Positions 55,443 to 64,000 of a stretch of DNA of 64,000 nucleotides are shown here, in pieces. This DNA is from Tatumella citrea (GTDB lineage Bacteria; Pseudomonadota; Gammaproteobacteria; Enterobacterales; Enterobacteriaceae). Made by a program: the position numbers and the translations under genes. The DNA is taken from positions 1,922,001-1,986,000 of the forward strand of contig NZ_CP015579.1 of assembly GCF_002163585.1 (NCBI RefSeq), read 5' to 3'. Under the pieces are notes generated by a model, which was given only the letters and a program-made list of their open reading frames with translations, was not told the DNA's origin and ran no database searches. Each line of letters begins with the position of its first letter. The first letter of the stretch is position 1.

Positions 55443-56489
55443 ATGTCTGAACTGAAGAACAAATTCGCCAGAAAGGTCACGCTGAAAGATATTGCCAGAG
55501 AAGCAGGCGTGGGAGCTGCGACGGTAGACCGTTATCTGAACAGCCGAAGCCAGGTAAAACAAGCTACTGCCGATAAGATCCGAACGGCAATGACAACACT
55601 AAACTATCAGGGGGCAGGGCAGCACGGGAGTCTCGCGATGGTGGCGGGTCAAACAATACGTATCGGGATGATAGTTCCGCGGGTCGAAGGCAGTATTTAT
55701 GAAATGCTTACTCAGCAGATTATCCAGGGCATGAGCCAGCATTATCAGCAGGAAGTGGTGCCGGTAATGGTGGATTGTGACATTCGTGATCTTAACACTG
55801 TCAGTGCCACTATTATCCGGCTGGCAAAAGAGGTGGATGTGCTGGGCATGGTGGTGCTGGATGACCCGCAGGTCAAACTGGCTATCAGCAAAGCGGCCGA
55901 TAATGGTGCGCGGATATTTACCCTGTTTTCCCCGCTGTCCCACTCCGGGCAGATAGCTCACATCGGACTGGATGACCGTAAAGCGGGGCGTGCTGCGGCC
56001 TGGCTGGCACAACGGTTGAGCGGTGAGCAACTCAATATTGCGATATTTCAGGGGAACAATCGATTTCTGTGTCAGGAAGATTGTGAAAGCAGTTTCCGGT
56101 CATGGTTCCGTGAACAAAATTTACGGCCGCAGATTACCGGCCCGTTGCATACTCTGGAAGATGTGCGTTATGCAGAGATACAAACCAATAAATTGCTGCA
56201 AGAACATCCTGAGCTGAATCTGATTTATGCTCCCTGTGGAGGTGTCGGTGGAATTATTGATTCTCTGCGCAATCACCCACGTAAAGATGAAATATTTATG
56301 ATTTGCCATGGCCCGTTTGTTGGCTGGGAACAGGCACTGGTCGATGGTACCGTCGATGTAATTATTTATCAGGATCTGACAACAGTTTGTGATCTTATTT
56401 CCAGACTGCTGGATGAACCCGCCGGCCAGTCCGGAGTAGTCAGGTATTTACCGTTAGAGTTTTCGATTAAAATCAGAGAAAGTCTGTGA
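55443..56489 (+). CDS. LacI-family transcriptional regulator
   Basis: A 348-residue regulator. The LacI-type DNA-binding domain is at about 12-40 (VTLKDIAREAGVGAATVDRYLNSRSQV), followed by a periplasmic-binding-protein-like sugar domain (IRIGMIVPRVEGSIYEMLTQQIIQGM, IGLDDRKAGRAAAWLA). DRYLNSR replaces the common SRVLN-type stretch, as in a branch tied to polyol and sugar-acid use. Divergent from dehydrogenase set 2, which it presumably regulates in response to a sugar acid. Confidence 0.87.
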   Translation: MSELKNKFARKVTLKDIAREAGVGAATVDRYLNSRSQVKQATADKIRTAMTTLNYQGAGQHGSLAMVAGQTIRIGMIVPRVEGSIYEMLTQQIIQGMSQHYQQEVVPVMVDCDIRDLNTVSATIIRLAKEVDVLGMVVLDDPQVKLAISKAADNGARIFTLFSPLSHSGQIAHIGLDDRKAGRAAAWLAQRLSGEQLNIAIFQGNNRFLCQEDCESSFRSWFREQNLRPQITGPLHTLEDVRYAEIQTNKLLQEHPELNLIYAPCGGVGGIIDSLRNHPRKDEIFMICHGPFVGWEQALVDGTVDVIIYQDLTTVCDLISRLLDEPAGQSGVVRYLPLEFSIKIRESL

Positions 56490-56506
56490 CTTTCTCTGCC
56501 TGAGAG

Positions 56507-56905
56507 TTATTCGCCTTCAGTGACAACAGACGCGTTTTTTCCGATGTTGCCAAGGTGGGTAAAACCAAAACCACGCCGGTATTTCAGCCCGTAGCCAAGC
56601 ATCCGGTCAAAACCAATATGTGCCATCCAGATTATGCCGACCGGCAGGGCGACAGCAGAGTGCGATATCACTGCAATAGCAATCAGCAGCAAAGCGCCTG
56701 TATAAGAATGGGTCAGATTATACAAAACAGCACCCACTTTGGTGCCCAGGGCATAACCCACCATTGCCAGATCCGGTACGAAAAACCACAATGCAAACTC
56801 CCCCCAATGTGCGGTGGTCTGGCTGTATAGCAGCACGCTGACTAACAGGAACGCTAAACCTTCCAGCCTGAGCAGTATTTTTATTGCATCGATGTGTTTT
56901 GTCAT
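56507..56905 (-). CDS. DUF4260 membrane protein
   Basis: A 132-residue protein with about four membrane helices. The DUF4260 pattern is plain: LLRLEGLAFLLVSVLLYSQ, FFVPDLAMVGYALGTKVGAVLYNLTHSY, and the C-terminal WMAHIGFDRMLGYGLKYRRGFGFTHLG. Function unknown in all relatives I know of. It is convergent with the LacI gene and has no obvious partner. Confidence 0.88.
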   Translation of the reverse strand: MTKHIDAIKILLRLEGLAFLLVSVLLYSQTTAHWGEFALWFFVPDLAMVGYALGTKVGAVLYNLTHSYTGALLLIAIAVISHSAVALPVGIIWMAHIGFDRMLGYGLKYRRGFGFTHLGNIGKNASVVTEGE

Positions 56906-57174
56906 AACTATTCCCGGGCGCTAAGTTTCAGTAAAAACAGTGGATTAGCTTTAACCTGTTTAACGGATGGCTGCAATATTTCAGTTATGTCTGTTTATGA
57001 ATATATCGATTACTGTGCGGCTAATTTTGGCGATGAACAATGAACACAATATTTCGCCTGTATCCTGGCGAAGTACTTACCGCACGTTATGTTACATATT
57101 CATCCTGCAGTGATTTGGCATCACTATTGATGCATGGCATTATATGAAACATATACGTTTTATATAGGCTGATT

Positions 57175-57426
57175 ATGGGCATTGTTAAAATCAATGAGTT
57201 GATGCATAGCAATCTGCGGATTGCCAGTAATGCAATGAGCCGTTCAATAAACGCTCAGGCGGAGCACTGGATGAAAGTTGGTATGCTGGCAGAGATGTAT
57301 CCGCAGTTAACCTACCCGCAACTGGCCCGTGAATTAGTGCGTATCGAATTAGAAAATGGTGAGGCCGCGATCAGTATGCTGGTCAGTCAACATCCACCAT
57401 TGTCCACGACCACAGAGAGCATTTAA
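57175..57426 (+). CDS. ParD-like family protein
   Basis: An 83-residue protein: MGIVKINELMHSNLRIASNAMSRSINAQAEHWMKVGMLAEMYP. The N-terminal strand and RSINAQAEHW helix look like a ribbon-helix-helix DNA-binding fold of the ParD-like family. Instead of a ParE toxin, the next gene is a methionine aminopeptidase, whose start overlaps this stop (TAATG). It may autoregulate the pair. Confidence 0.78.
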   Translation: MGIVKINELMHSNLRIASNAMSRSINAQAEHWMKVGMLAEMYPQLTYPQLARELVRIELENGEAAISMLVSQHPPLSTTTESI

Positions 57427-58211
57427 TGTCAGAGATAAAACTACATACTCAGGACGAAATTGAACTGGCCCGTGCGGCAGGCCATGCGGCTGCCAAAGTC
57501 CTTGAAATGATCACCCCTTATGTGGTGCCCGGAGTCACGACAGAAGAACTGGATCAGCGTTGCCATGATTATATTGTCAATGTTCAGGGACTGATTCCGG
57601 CCAATATTGGCTACCACGGTTACACCAAAACTGTCTGTACCTCTGTTAACCACGTGGTTTGCCACGGAATACCCGCGCCAAAAGTTCTGAAAAAGGGCGA
57701 TATCGTAAATATTGATGTGGCCGTGATTAAAGATGGCTGGTATGGCGATACCAGCCGTATGTATTACGTAGGTGAACCTTCTATCCGTGCGAAACGGCTG
57801 GTTGAGACAACTTATGACTCAATGGTTGCCGGTATCCGTGCAGTTCGCCCTGGCGCTACGCTGGGGGATATCGGCGCAGCTATTCAGTCTGTTGCAGAAA
57901 GCGCGGGTTTCTCAGTAGTGAGAGAGTATTGCGGTCACGGGGTGGGCGAGATTTATCATACCGAACCTCAGGTTCTGCATTACGGCACTCCTGGCACCGG
58001 AACCGTGCTGGAAGAAGGGATGATTTTCACCATTGAGCCAATGATTAATGCCGGTAAAGCAGCGACCAGTGTGCTGTCTGATGGCTGGACGGTGGTGACA
58101 AAAGACCGTTCGTTGTCTGCTCAGTGGGAACATACCATTGCAGTGACAGCAGAGGGATACGACCTGTTAACTCCGTGGCCTGAAGGTACCGGCGAATACG
58201 CTGATCTCTAG
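57426..58211 (+). CDS. map: type I methionine aminopeptidase (probably a second, accessory copy)
   Basis: A 261-residue dinuclear-metal enzyme that removes N-terminal methionine. Ligands and catalytic residues are all present: His in VVCHGIP, Asp pair in NIDVAVIKDGWYGDTSRM, His in CGHGVGE, Glu in FTIEPMI and Glu in SAQWEHTIAV. The housekeeping map of enterobacteria sits beside rpsB; this one is coupled to a ParD-like gene, so it is likely a paralogue. A strong hairpin follows the stop. Confidence 0.9.
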   Translation: MSEIKLHTQDEIELARAAGHAAAKVLEMITPYVVPGVTTEELDQRCHDYIVNVQGLIPANIGYHGYTKTVCTSVNHVVCHGIPAPKVLKKGDIVNIDVAVIKDGWYGDTSRMYYVGEPSIRAKRLVETTYDSMVAGIRAVRPGATLGDIGAAIQSVAESAGFSVVREYCGHGVGEIYHTEPQVLHYGTPGTGTVLEEGMIFTIEPMINAGKAATSVLSDGWTVVTKDRSLSAQWEHTIAVTAEGYDLLTPWPEGTGEYADL

Positions 58212-58217
58212 TTTTCC

Positions 58218-58237
58218 TGCCCGGCAGGTGCCGGGCA
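58218..58237 (+). terminator. terminator after the methionine aminopeptidase gene
   Basis: Perfect 9-bp stem TGCCCGGCA/TGCCGGGCA with a GG loop, 7 bases after the stop codon. The following TTGCCGCTTTATT is only moderately T-rich. Confidence 0.7.
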
Positions 58238-58538
58238 TTGCCGCTTTATTCGTCACCCGGTGATCCCGGAGCTGTTCTGCGTGTATTTGCGATATTTCCT
58301 GTCTGTTTGTCGCCATTATCAGGCGTTTTATCACCAAAATTTGCCATTTTTACAAAAAATGACCGTATGAAAGATGTTGAAAAAAATCCATACATTTCAT
58401 AGGCTTGAAAAAAATTGTGATGTTTATCGCAAGCTTAATGTTAATATGTTTACTGAACAGCATTTTCCTGCTGGATCAGCGGTAACTAAACCGTAATAAT
58501 ATCCTCCATCCTTACGAAGATAAGAACAGTTATTTAAT
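58238..58538. other. intergenic region upstream of the FAH-family gene
   Basis: No gene is visible. An inverted repeat TATGAAA (58366) ... TTTCATA (58395) with 22 bases between the arms, flanked by CAT triplets, could be a bipartite operator for the downstream gene. The rest is AT-rich promoter-like sequence. Confidence 0.4.
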
Positions 58539-59369
58539 ATGCAGTTATGTAGTTTTAAAATTAAAGCCACTGGCCACCACAGTTTTGGAATTATCAGGGA
58601 CAATGGTGTGACCGATGCAGGCAAATATACCGGCTATGCTGACCTGAAAGCGGTACTTACAGCACAGGCTGTTGATGAACTGCGTGGTCTGCTGGATTAT
58701 CCGGCCGACTATACACTGGATGAGATTTCATTTTTGCCGGTGATTGAATCTCCGGGCAAAATTCTGTGTGTCGGAATGAATTATTCTGAGAAGCGCAAAG
58801 AATTTGGTGAAACTAATCCGGCTCCGACCTTGTTTGTCCGGTTTGCTGACACTTTGTCTGCGCACCAGGCTCCCTTGCAAAAACCAGCCAGCAGCGAACA
58901 GTTCGATTATGAAGGTGAACTGGCGGTGATTATCGGCAAGCCAGCCCATCAGGTGCCTGCTGAAGAGGCATTGCAGTACGTTGCCGGATACAGCTGCTTT
59001 ATGGATGCGACGGTGCGGGATATGCAGTTTACCTGGTTTACTGCCGGAAAAAACTGGCCGCAAACCGGTGGGTTTGGACCTTCTATGACCACCAGTGATG
59101 AGATTCCTGATCCGCAACAACTGGATATCCGGACTTTCCTGAACGGTCAGCAGGTTCAGCATGATTCTACGGCGAATATGATTCATACCGTGGCAAATAT
59201 TATCGCTTATGTTACCTGTTTTACTCCGCTGGCTGCAGGGGATGTGATTATCACCGGATCGCCTGGTGGAGTAGGTAAATCGCGAACTCCTCAGCTATTT
59301 ATGTTCCCCGGGGATAATATTGCTGTTGAAATCAGCCAGATTGGTAAATTGTCTCACACGATTGTCTGA
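58539..59369 (+). CDS. fumarylacetoacetate hydrolase (FAH) family protein
   Basis: A 276-residue enzyme of the FAH fold. The core has KILCVGMNYSEKRKEFG, the metal-binding Glu pair in FDYEGELAVIIGK, the Asp in FMDATVRDMQ and the KNWPQTGGFGPSM and GDVIITGSPGGVG loops. The family includes acylpyruvases, oxaloacetate decarboxylases and sugar-acid dehydratase-linked hydrolases; substrate unknown. Stand-alone gene. Confidence 0.87.
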   Translation: MQLCSFKIKATGHHSFGIIRDNGVTDAGKYTGYADLKAVLTAQAVDELRGLLDYPADYTLDEISFLPVIESPGKILCVGMNYSEKRKEFGETNPAPTLFVRFADTLSAHQAPLQKPASSEQFDYEGELAVIIGKPAHQVPAEEALQYVAGYSCFMDATVRDMQFTWFTAGKNWPQTGGFGPSMTTSDEIPDPQQLDIRTFLNGQQVQHDSTANMIHTVANIIAYVTCFTPLAAGDVIITGSPGGVGKSRTPQLFMFPGDNIAVEISQIGKLSHTIV

Positions 59370-59575
59370 TCCGATTATCAATAATGACCGTGGTTGTATG
59401 CCGCTACGGTCAGCCTGCACGGTCTGATTACAGGTGTTTCTTCTCGGTCTGTCCCGCTCTATTAGAAAATTTTCCCGCTAAATCCCCTTGGTTAACTCTG
59501 CATATAATCAGCAAAGACCGTGCCTCTTTAGCGATTTAAGTGGAGCTTTGACCTGACTGGGGGATGGGGATGGTC

Positions 59576-59609
59576 ACTGCCGGGTAGCAGAAGTTGTATA
59601 CCCGACAGT
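59576..59609 (-). terminator. hairpin downstream of alaE
   Basis: An 11-bp stem (one G-T pair) pairs ACTGCCGGGTA with TACCCGACAGT across a 12-base loop, about 30 bases beyond the alaE stop. No clear T tract. Confidence 0.5.
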
Positions 59610-59637
59610 TAGCAGAAGGGAGGTTTAATCTGAAAAC

Positions 59638-60087
59638 TCAGGCCTTGACTGGCAGAGAGGTACTGACACGAAACAGCCGCCGGCAAAAATCGAGAAAATA
59701 ACCATAGGCAGCGCCCATAATCATCGAGACCAGAATGTTGGAACTGACGGCCGCGGTGATCTGATGCCAGTCAGCACCAACAAACAGCAGAATGGCTACA
59801 TAGACCGGTGACTGAAACGTCACGTAACTTACGATATCCGCCACACTTTTTATCCATCCCGCAGGGCTTATATGTTGTGCTCTGCGCATCAGAAAATCCC
59901 GGTACACCCCGTAAGGCACTGCAATCAGAATGTTAACCGGAATACCTACCAGACGGGATGAGAGTGATTGCTGGAATGTCATGCCTGACAAAAAAATCTC
60001 GATCATCATATTAACGATGGTGCAATAAACCACCATCGCAAAGGTATCTGCAACCGCATGACGCAGGCGGGATTGTGCAGAGAACAT
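59638..60087 (-). CDS. alaE: L-alanine exporter AlaE
   Basis: A 149-residue inner-membrane exporter. [39 protein letters not shown] and [21 protein letters not shown] match E. coli AlaE (YgaW, 149 residues), the main L-alanine efflux protein, which prevents toxic alanine build-up. Four membrane helices are expected. Single gene. Confidence 0.95.
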   Translation of the reverse strand: MFSAQSRLRHAVADTFAMVVYCTIVNMMIEIFLSGMTFQQSLSSRLVGIPVNILIAVPYGVYRDFLMRRAQHISPAGWIKSVADIVSYVTFQSPVYVAILLFVGADWHQITAAVSSNILVSMIMGAAYGYFLDFCRRLFRVSTSLPVKA

Positions 60088-60637
60088 GGCTGTAATCCTC
60101 GGTATATAAAGTCTGATGTATTGGGTAATTTGCCAGATGACAGAGATATCATCGGGCGTATTGAATTGCGTGTAGAATATATCCCTGCATCAAAACTGGC
60201 AACTAGCTTAAAATCTTTATTTAAAGGCTTTTTGTCGATAAAATTCTCTGCAGTTGACTGTTTTTTAGCTAAGGCGCTATTTTCGTTGCCGTTATTTTTT
60301 TTAATTGTTTTATATCAGATGGTTATCGTGTGAATTCTGTTGTGGGATAAGCTGGGGGTAACAGGTAACCTGATGGTTTTAAAGTAATCTCTTTGTAAGT
60401 ACCTAATAGCATGATTATCTGCCGGATAAGAAGATCAGTAAAATAATCTCCGGCAGACATTCTGATAATCATCTCTGTGTTTCATAACCCGTCACTGTTC
60501 TGACACCTCAGGGAGTGACATTAATGTGCGGTGGAAACCCACTTCATTGCTATTCAGGTATATACTGCGAATTCCTGCATGCTGATTACTCTGATGTCAT
60601 TTCATATAATACAAACCTACTATCAGGCGCTGATGCT
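60088..60637. other. intergenic region between alaE and the luciferase-like gene
   Basis: These 550 bases hold no gene I can defend. A plus-strand frame (60058-60333) overlaps alaE and resembles no family. The segment is AT-rich with a run TTATTTTTTTTAATTG around 60292 and must contain the alaE promoter (minus) and that of the monooxygenase gene (plus). Confidence 0.5.
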
Positions 60638-61660
60638 ATGAAAAAAATAGGATTTTTATCTTTTGGTCACTGGACACCTTCTTCCCATTCCGCCACTGCC
60701 AGTGCTGCAGATGCGCTGACTCAGTCAATTGAACTGGCGGTAGCTGCCGAAGAAATTGGTGTTGATGGTGCGTATTTTCGTGTTCATCATTTCGCGCGCC
60801 AGCTGAGTGCCCCTTTCCCGTTGCTGGCTGCTGCCGGTGCCCGCACCCGGAAAATAGAAATAGGCACCGGGGTAATTGATATGCGTTATGAAAATCCACT
60901 TTATATGGCAGAGGAAGCTTCAGCGGCAGATTTGATCAGTGGTGGTCGGCTGCAGTTGGGTATCAGCCGTGGTTCGGGTGAGCAGGTGATTGATGGATGG
61001 AGTTATTTTGGCTACCGTCCTCAGGAAGGCGAATCTGACGCGGATATGGGCCGCCGCCATACTGAGGTATTCCTCGATGCACTTCGCGGGGAAGGATTTG
61101 CCAAACCTAACCCGCAGCCAATGTTCCCTAATCCGCCGGGGCTATTGCGTACAGAACCTTTTTCTGAAGGGTTAAGAAGCCGAATCTGGTGGGGGTCTGG
61201 CTCAAATGCGACGGCTCGCTGGGCGGCAGAGCAGGGTATGAACCTGCAAAGCTCAACACTGAAGGACGATGAAACCGGCGAACCCTTCCATGTGCAGCAG
61301 GCTCAGCAAATCCGTATCTACCAGGAGGCCTGGAAGCAGGCAGGGCACACGCATACTCCGAGGGTATCGGTCAGTCGCAGTATTTTTGCACTGACCAACC
61401 AGCAGGATAAAGCCTATTTCGGGGGAATGGCTCAGGGAGGGGACCAGATAGGTTATCTGGATGAAAAGACCCGGGCGATTTTTGGACGTAGCTATGCCGC
61501 TGAACCGGACAAACTGATTGAACAGTTAAAGGCAGATGAGGCGATTGCTCTGGCAGATACCCTGTTGTTAACCATACCTAACCAGTTGGGCGTTGATTAT
61601 TGTGTACATGTGATGGAGTCAATTCTTAAACATGTTGCACCGGCTCTGGGCTGGCGTTAA
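60638..61660 (+). CDS. LLM-class (luciferase-like) flavin-dependent oxidoreductase
   Basis: A 340-residue TIM-barrel flavoenzyme. The start is set at 60638, where the family N-terminus MKKIGFLSFGHW begins; an open extension to 60515 has no similarity. Features are the AEEIGVDGAYFRVHHFARQ strand-helix, GARTRKIEIGTGVID, the LISGGRLQLGISRGSG loop and IWWGSGSNATARWAAEQG. Likely oxidises a small organic substrate with reduced FMN and O2; substrate unknown. Confidence 0.85.
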   Translation: MKKIGFLSFGHWTPSSHSATASAADALTQSIELAVAAEEIGVDGAYFRVHHFARQLSAPFPLLAAAGARTRKIEIGTGVIDMRYENPLYMAEEASAADLISGGRLQLGISRGSGEQVIDGWSYFGYRPQEGESDADMGRRHTEVFLDALRGEGFAKPNPQPMFPNPPGLLRTEPFSEGLRSRIWWGSGSNATARWAAEQGMNLQSSTLKDDETGEPFHVQQAQQIRIYQEAWKQAGHTHTPRVSVSRSIFALTNQQDKAYFGGMAQGGDQIGYLDEKTRAIFGRSYAAEPDKLIEQLKADEAIALADTLLLTIPNQLGVDYCVHVMESILKHVAPALGWR

Positions 61661-62024
61661 TTCTCACCGGTTTAGTGGCCACGACACTGTGTTCCGACGC
61701 AGTGTCTGGCAGTCATCTTCCAGCCATTTGTTTTTCGGCCTGTCGTTTAATAATACACCGCCTGGCCGATTAACCCCTGTAAGCTGCAGAACTCATCTTC
61801 GGGAGCAGGACTTCTCCGACCTGAATCCGGAGGTAATATCAGTGGCTTACCAGACTATTTCCCCGTATTTCCTGTAAATTCCCGTCATTTATTATCATGT
61901 TTTTCATTGTTTTTCACAAATTGTGAATGCCGCTCCTCAATAAAAATTAATACGCTATATCTTATCTGCTTCTACACTTCATCAGGTAGTACTGGTTTGC
62001 TTACCCTACTTTATGGAGAGAATT
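61661..62024. other. intergenic region before the ABM monooxygenase gene
   Basis: No supported gene. A GACACTG/CAGTGTC hairpin at 61683-61706 may end the upstream transcript. From about 61890 the sequence becomes AT-rich and probably holds the promoter of the next gene. Confidence 0.45.
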
Positions 62025-62315
62025 ATGATTACTTTAAACGTTTTTTTTAAGGTCAATCCACAAAAGAAAAGTGAATTTCTGAAAGAACTCACTCATATGG
62101 TGACTGAGTCAAATAAAGAATCGGGTTGTGAGTTTTATCAGTTATGGCAAGACCATGATAATCATAACTTCTATGTGTTGATCGAGCACTGGAAAGATAA
62201 AGAATCTCTCGGCGGGCATCAGAAAACGGCGCACTGGCAGCATTTTGATAGTGTAGTAAATAGTTATCTTACCGAACCTTATGATGAACATCATTATAAA
62301 GAGATTGAACAGTAA
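62025..62315 (+). CDS. ABM-family (quinol/antibiotic biosynthesis) monooxygenase
   Basis: A 96-residue dimeric alpha-beta barrel protein: ITLNVFFKVNPQKKSEFLKELTHMV, ESGCEFYQLWQDHDN, FYVLIEHWKDKESLGGHQKTAHW. The pattern fits YgiN-like putative quinol monooxygenases. The ATG at 62025 follows GGAGAGAATT; an upstream ATG (62013) lies inside that site. The gene is AT-richer than its left-hand neighbours, as are the two genes that follow. Confidence 0.85.
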   Translation: MITLNVFFKVNPQKKSEFLKELTHMVTESNKESGCEFYQLWQDHDNHNFYVLIEHWKDKESLGGHQKTAHWQHFDSVVNSYLTEPYDEHHYKEIEQ

Positions 62316-62322
62316 TTAGGTT

Positions 62323-62345
62323 GCAGGGAGTCTGAGGCTCCCTGC
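62323..62345. terminator. terminator between the ABM gene and the MFS gene
   Basis: Stem GCAGGGAG/CTCCCTGC with a 7-base loop, followed by TTTAG on the plus strand. The convergent MFS gene ends 40 bases away. Confidence 0.75.
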
Positions 62346-62384
62346 TTTAGTCACTGCCATGCCTGTTTCTGTTATATCAAAAAA

Positions 62385-63659
62385 TTAATTTCTGAATCTG
62401 ATGAACTGTGAGCAAACCAGATACACAGCGGCGCATCCGGCATAATAAACCAGCATAGCCTGATAACCGTAATGTTGCACAATTATACCTGATGCAATAC
62501 CTACAGTTGCCCCGCCAATTTGCCCTGCAAAGTTAAGCACGCCGCCAACAAAACCAAGATTTTTATGAGAGGTTATCATTCCCGGAATTAACCAGTAAAG
62601 ACCGCCAAACATTTCAAAATAAAAACCAAGACAGATTATGGCAACGGCTAAGGTTACACTATGTATATAACCAATTGAGGCGAGGGAGGCGAGGGAAACA
62701 ACGCCTGATACCAGAAACAATATTCTAAGAACCCATGGAAAGATTAAACTACCCCGAAATTTGTCTGAAATAAATCCACCACTTATTTCACCTAAGGTAC
62801 CAGCAAGAAAAATGCAAAAAGTAGCAAGTCCTGAATATTGCAAACTCAACCCACGCTCATGAACCAGATAGCTGGGTCCCCATGTCACCAGTCCAAAGAA
62901 AACCATCGCGAAGCCCATACGGCCAAAAAACATAAATATCAGTGAAACAATATCCAGTTTTCGTTCGGTAGCAGTCTGTTGATTTACCGGGAGTGCATTC
63001 GTCGTTGCCGCTTGAGTGATGATCTGCAACTCATGTTCCGTAATACCAGGATGCTGATGAGGGAACTCTTTAACTTTACGAAACACGATGTAGGCGACAA
63101 TCATGCTGATAATACCAGTAACAAGGAATGCCGCACGCCATGAACCGAACCAGATGATCAGCGAAGACACTATGATTGCACCGACCGCAGAACCGAGCGC
63201 AGCACCACTATCAATTAAGGTGATACCCCGGCTACGTTCCTTATCGGGTAACCATTGGCTGACAATCTTGTTGGCGGCAGGCATAAACGGGGCTTCGAAA
63301 GCGCCCAGACCAAGCCTGCTTAAAATAAGTGTAAAACCTCCCATAGCCAGGCCACCAATAGCAGCAAATACCCCCCAAAATATAGAGGTCACACCCAGAA
63401 TTTTTTTTGCTCCTATCTTATCAATCAGATAACCACCTGGTAACTGAAATGCACAATATGCCCAAAAAAATGAACTTAGTATTATCCCCTGAACCTCCGG
63501 TGATAAATTAAATTCTTTGGTGACATCCGGCATTGCAAGAGACAGAGAGATCCTGTCAATGCAGTTAATAGTGTACAGGATAAAAATTAATGAAATCATT
63601 CGCCAGCGGATAGTATATTTCCTGGCATTCCTGGTGCTGCTTTCATAAGCTAGTGACAT
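62385..63659 (-). CDS. MFS transporter, anion:cation symporter (ACS) family
   Basis: A 424-residue, 12-helix importer of organic acids. ACS features: INCIDRISLSLAMPDVTKEF in helix 1, FFWAYCAFQLPGGYLIDKIGAKKIL between helices 2 and 3, RLGLGAFEAPFMPAANKIVSQWLP, and GSWRAAFLVTG. Relatives take up hexuronates, galactonate, glucarate or aromatic acids. A RidA-family gene precedes it on the same strand, so it likely serves a catabolic operon that begins outside the window. Substrate unknown. Confidence 0.88.
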   Translation of the reverse strand: MSLAYESSTRNARKYTIRWRMISLIFILYTINCIDRISLSLAMPDVTKEFNLSPEVQGIILSSFFWAYCAFQLPGGYLIDKIGAKKILGVTSIFWGVFAAIGGLAMGGFTLILSRLGLGAFEAPFMPAANKIVSQWLPDKERSRGITLIDSGAALGSAVGAIIVSSLIIWFGSWRAAFLVTGIISMIVAYIVFRKVKEFPHQHPGITEHELQIITQAATTNALPVNQQTATERKLDIVSLIFMFFGRMGFAMVFFGLVTWGPSYLVHERGLSLQYSGLATFCIFLAGTLGEISGGFISDKFRGSLIFPWVLRILFLVSGVVSLASLASIGYIHSVTLAVAIICLGFYFEMFGGLYWLIPGMITSHKNLGFVGGVLNFAGQIGGATVGIASGIIVQHYGYQAMLVYYAGCAAVYLVCSQFIRFRN

Positions 63660-63717
63660 AATTCAGGCCTCACATAAATGAATTACCTGGTAGAGAGGTT
63701 TGATTTATTATATTTTA

Positions 63718-64000
63718 TTAAAGTTCAGTTAAGGCAAACGCTTCTGCTTCAAATAAAAAATCAGGGTGCGCGAGAGCGGATACCTCGACAAAAGTATTTG
63801 ATGCTCTCATTGTTGGCGGCATAATTTCCTCGCGAATTTTTCTCATTAGCGGGAGTGCGGTTGAAATATCAGTCGAGTAGTAAGTTATTTTTGCTACATG
63901 CTGCCAGTCAGTATTGAGAGACTTAAGACAGAGCTCAAGATTATAATAGACCTGGCGAATTTGTGCCTCCATATCACCAGCACCAATAACAGCTCCTTGC
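63718..64000 (-). CDS. RidA/YjgF-family protein (5' part outside window)
   Basis: The reading frame continues through the right edge: upstream of the internal ATG at 63972 it reads QGAVIGAGD, a normal RidA sequence, so the gene start lies beyond 64000. Visible parts are MEAQIRQVYYNLELCLKSLNTDW and a C-terminal ASNTFVEVSALAHPDFLFEAEAFA. Members deaminate enamines/imines or act in catabolic pathways. It lies 58 bases upstream of the MFS gene on the same strand, probably in one operon. Confidence 0.85.
   Translation of the reverse strand, partial: QGAVIGAGDMEAQIRQVYYNLELCLKSLNTDWQHVAKITYYSTDISTALPLMRKIREEIMPPTMRASNTFVEVSALAHPDFLFEAEAFALTEL

Noticed and set aside
60058..60333. 91-codon plus-strand frame overlapping the alaE start
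   Set aside because: It overlaps the alaE promoter and coding start on the other strand, lacks a ribosome-binding site and resembles no family.
61632..61877. 81-codon frame after the luciferase-like gene
   Set aside because: It begins inside the preceding gene and runs through a hairpin; no family resemblance.

Overview
The window reads as chromosomal DNA of a gamma-proteobacterium of the order Enterobacterales. The fhu, ula and rut genes, alaE, ghrA, curA and yojI all recall their Escherichia coli counterparts. Two complete periplasmic FAD-dehydrogenase/cytochrome c gene sets of the gluconate or 2-ketogluconate dehydrogenase type point towards a ketogluconate-forming member of the Erwiniaceae such as Tatumella or Pantoea. 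That placement is an inference, not a proof. I see no rRNA, tRNA, CRISPR array, prophage or insertion sequence. Base composition looks moderate and even, except for an AT-richer last 2 kb.

Layout. 1-2.5 kb: 5' end of an MdtG-type drug exporter and an OprB-type carbohydrate porin. 2.5-13.7 kb: a hydroxamate siderophore locus, with fhuF-fhuC-fhuD-fhuB on the minus strand, a divergent TonB-dependent receptor behind a Fur-box-like site, a YojI-type peptide exporter, and a second diverged receptor. A scar between the receptors contains remnants of a cytochrome c gene and of fhuF, which shows that the second receptor arose by tandem duplication. 13.7-17.3 kb: first dehydrogenase set (cytochrome c, FAD subunit, small TAT subunit). 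17.9-22 kb: M20 amidohydrolase, orphan amino-acid binding protein, acetyltransferase and ghrA. 22-30.5 kb: oxidoreductases and regulators (curA, TetR, LysR, a DoxX/glutathionyl-hydroquinone reductase/esterase operon).

30.5-37.7 kb: the L-ascorbate (ula) regulon, ulaR and ulaG divergent from ulaA-B-(C:D)-E-F. ulaC and ulaD form one continuous reading frame, and a RES-domain gene sits directly behind ulaR. 37.8-44.8 kb: the pyrimidine-degradation (rut) operon rutABCDFG with a textbook sigma-54 promoter, a RutR-like operator and divergent rutR; rutE lies alone outside the operon. 44.9-51.4 kb: a secreted hypothetical protein, a LysR/LysE pair, a CynT-type carbonic anhydrase, a glutamine amidotransferase-like protein and a DHA2 exporter with its LysR regulator. 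51.4-56.5 kb: second dehydrogenase set with a divergent LacI-type regulator. 56.5-64 kb: DUF4260 protein, a ParD-like/methionine aminopeptidase pair, an FAH-family hydrolase, alaE, a luciferase-like monooxygenase, and an AT-rich end with an ABM monooxygenase, an MFS organic-acid transporter and a truncated RidA-family gene.

Together the genes describe a sugar-acid and nitrogen scavenger: outer-membrane sugar uptake, periplasmic oxidation of aldonic acids feeding electrons to the respiratory chain, ascorbate and uracil as extra carbon and nitrogen sources, and competition for ferric hydroxamates. The most unusual points are the ulaC-ulaD fusion with its retained internal ribosome-binding site, the tandem-duplication scar, the exporter embedded in the receptor locus, and a helically phased repeat array at 17.6 kb.
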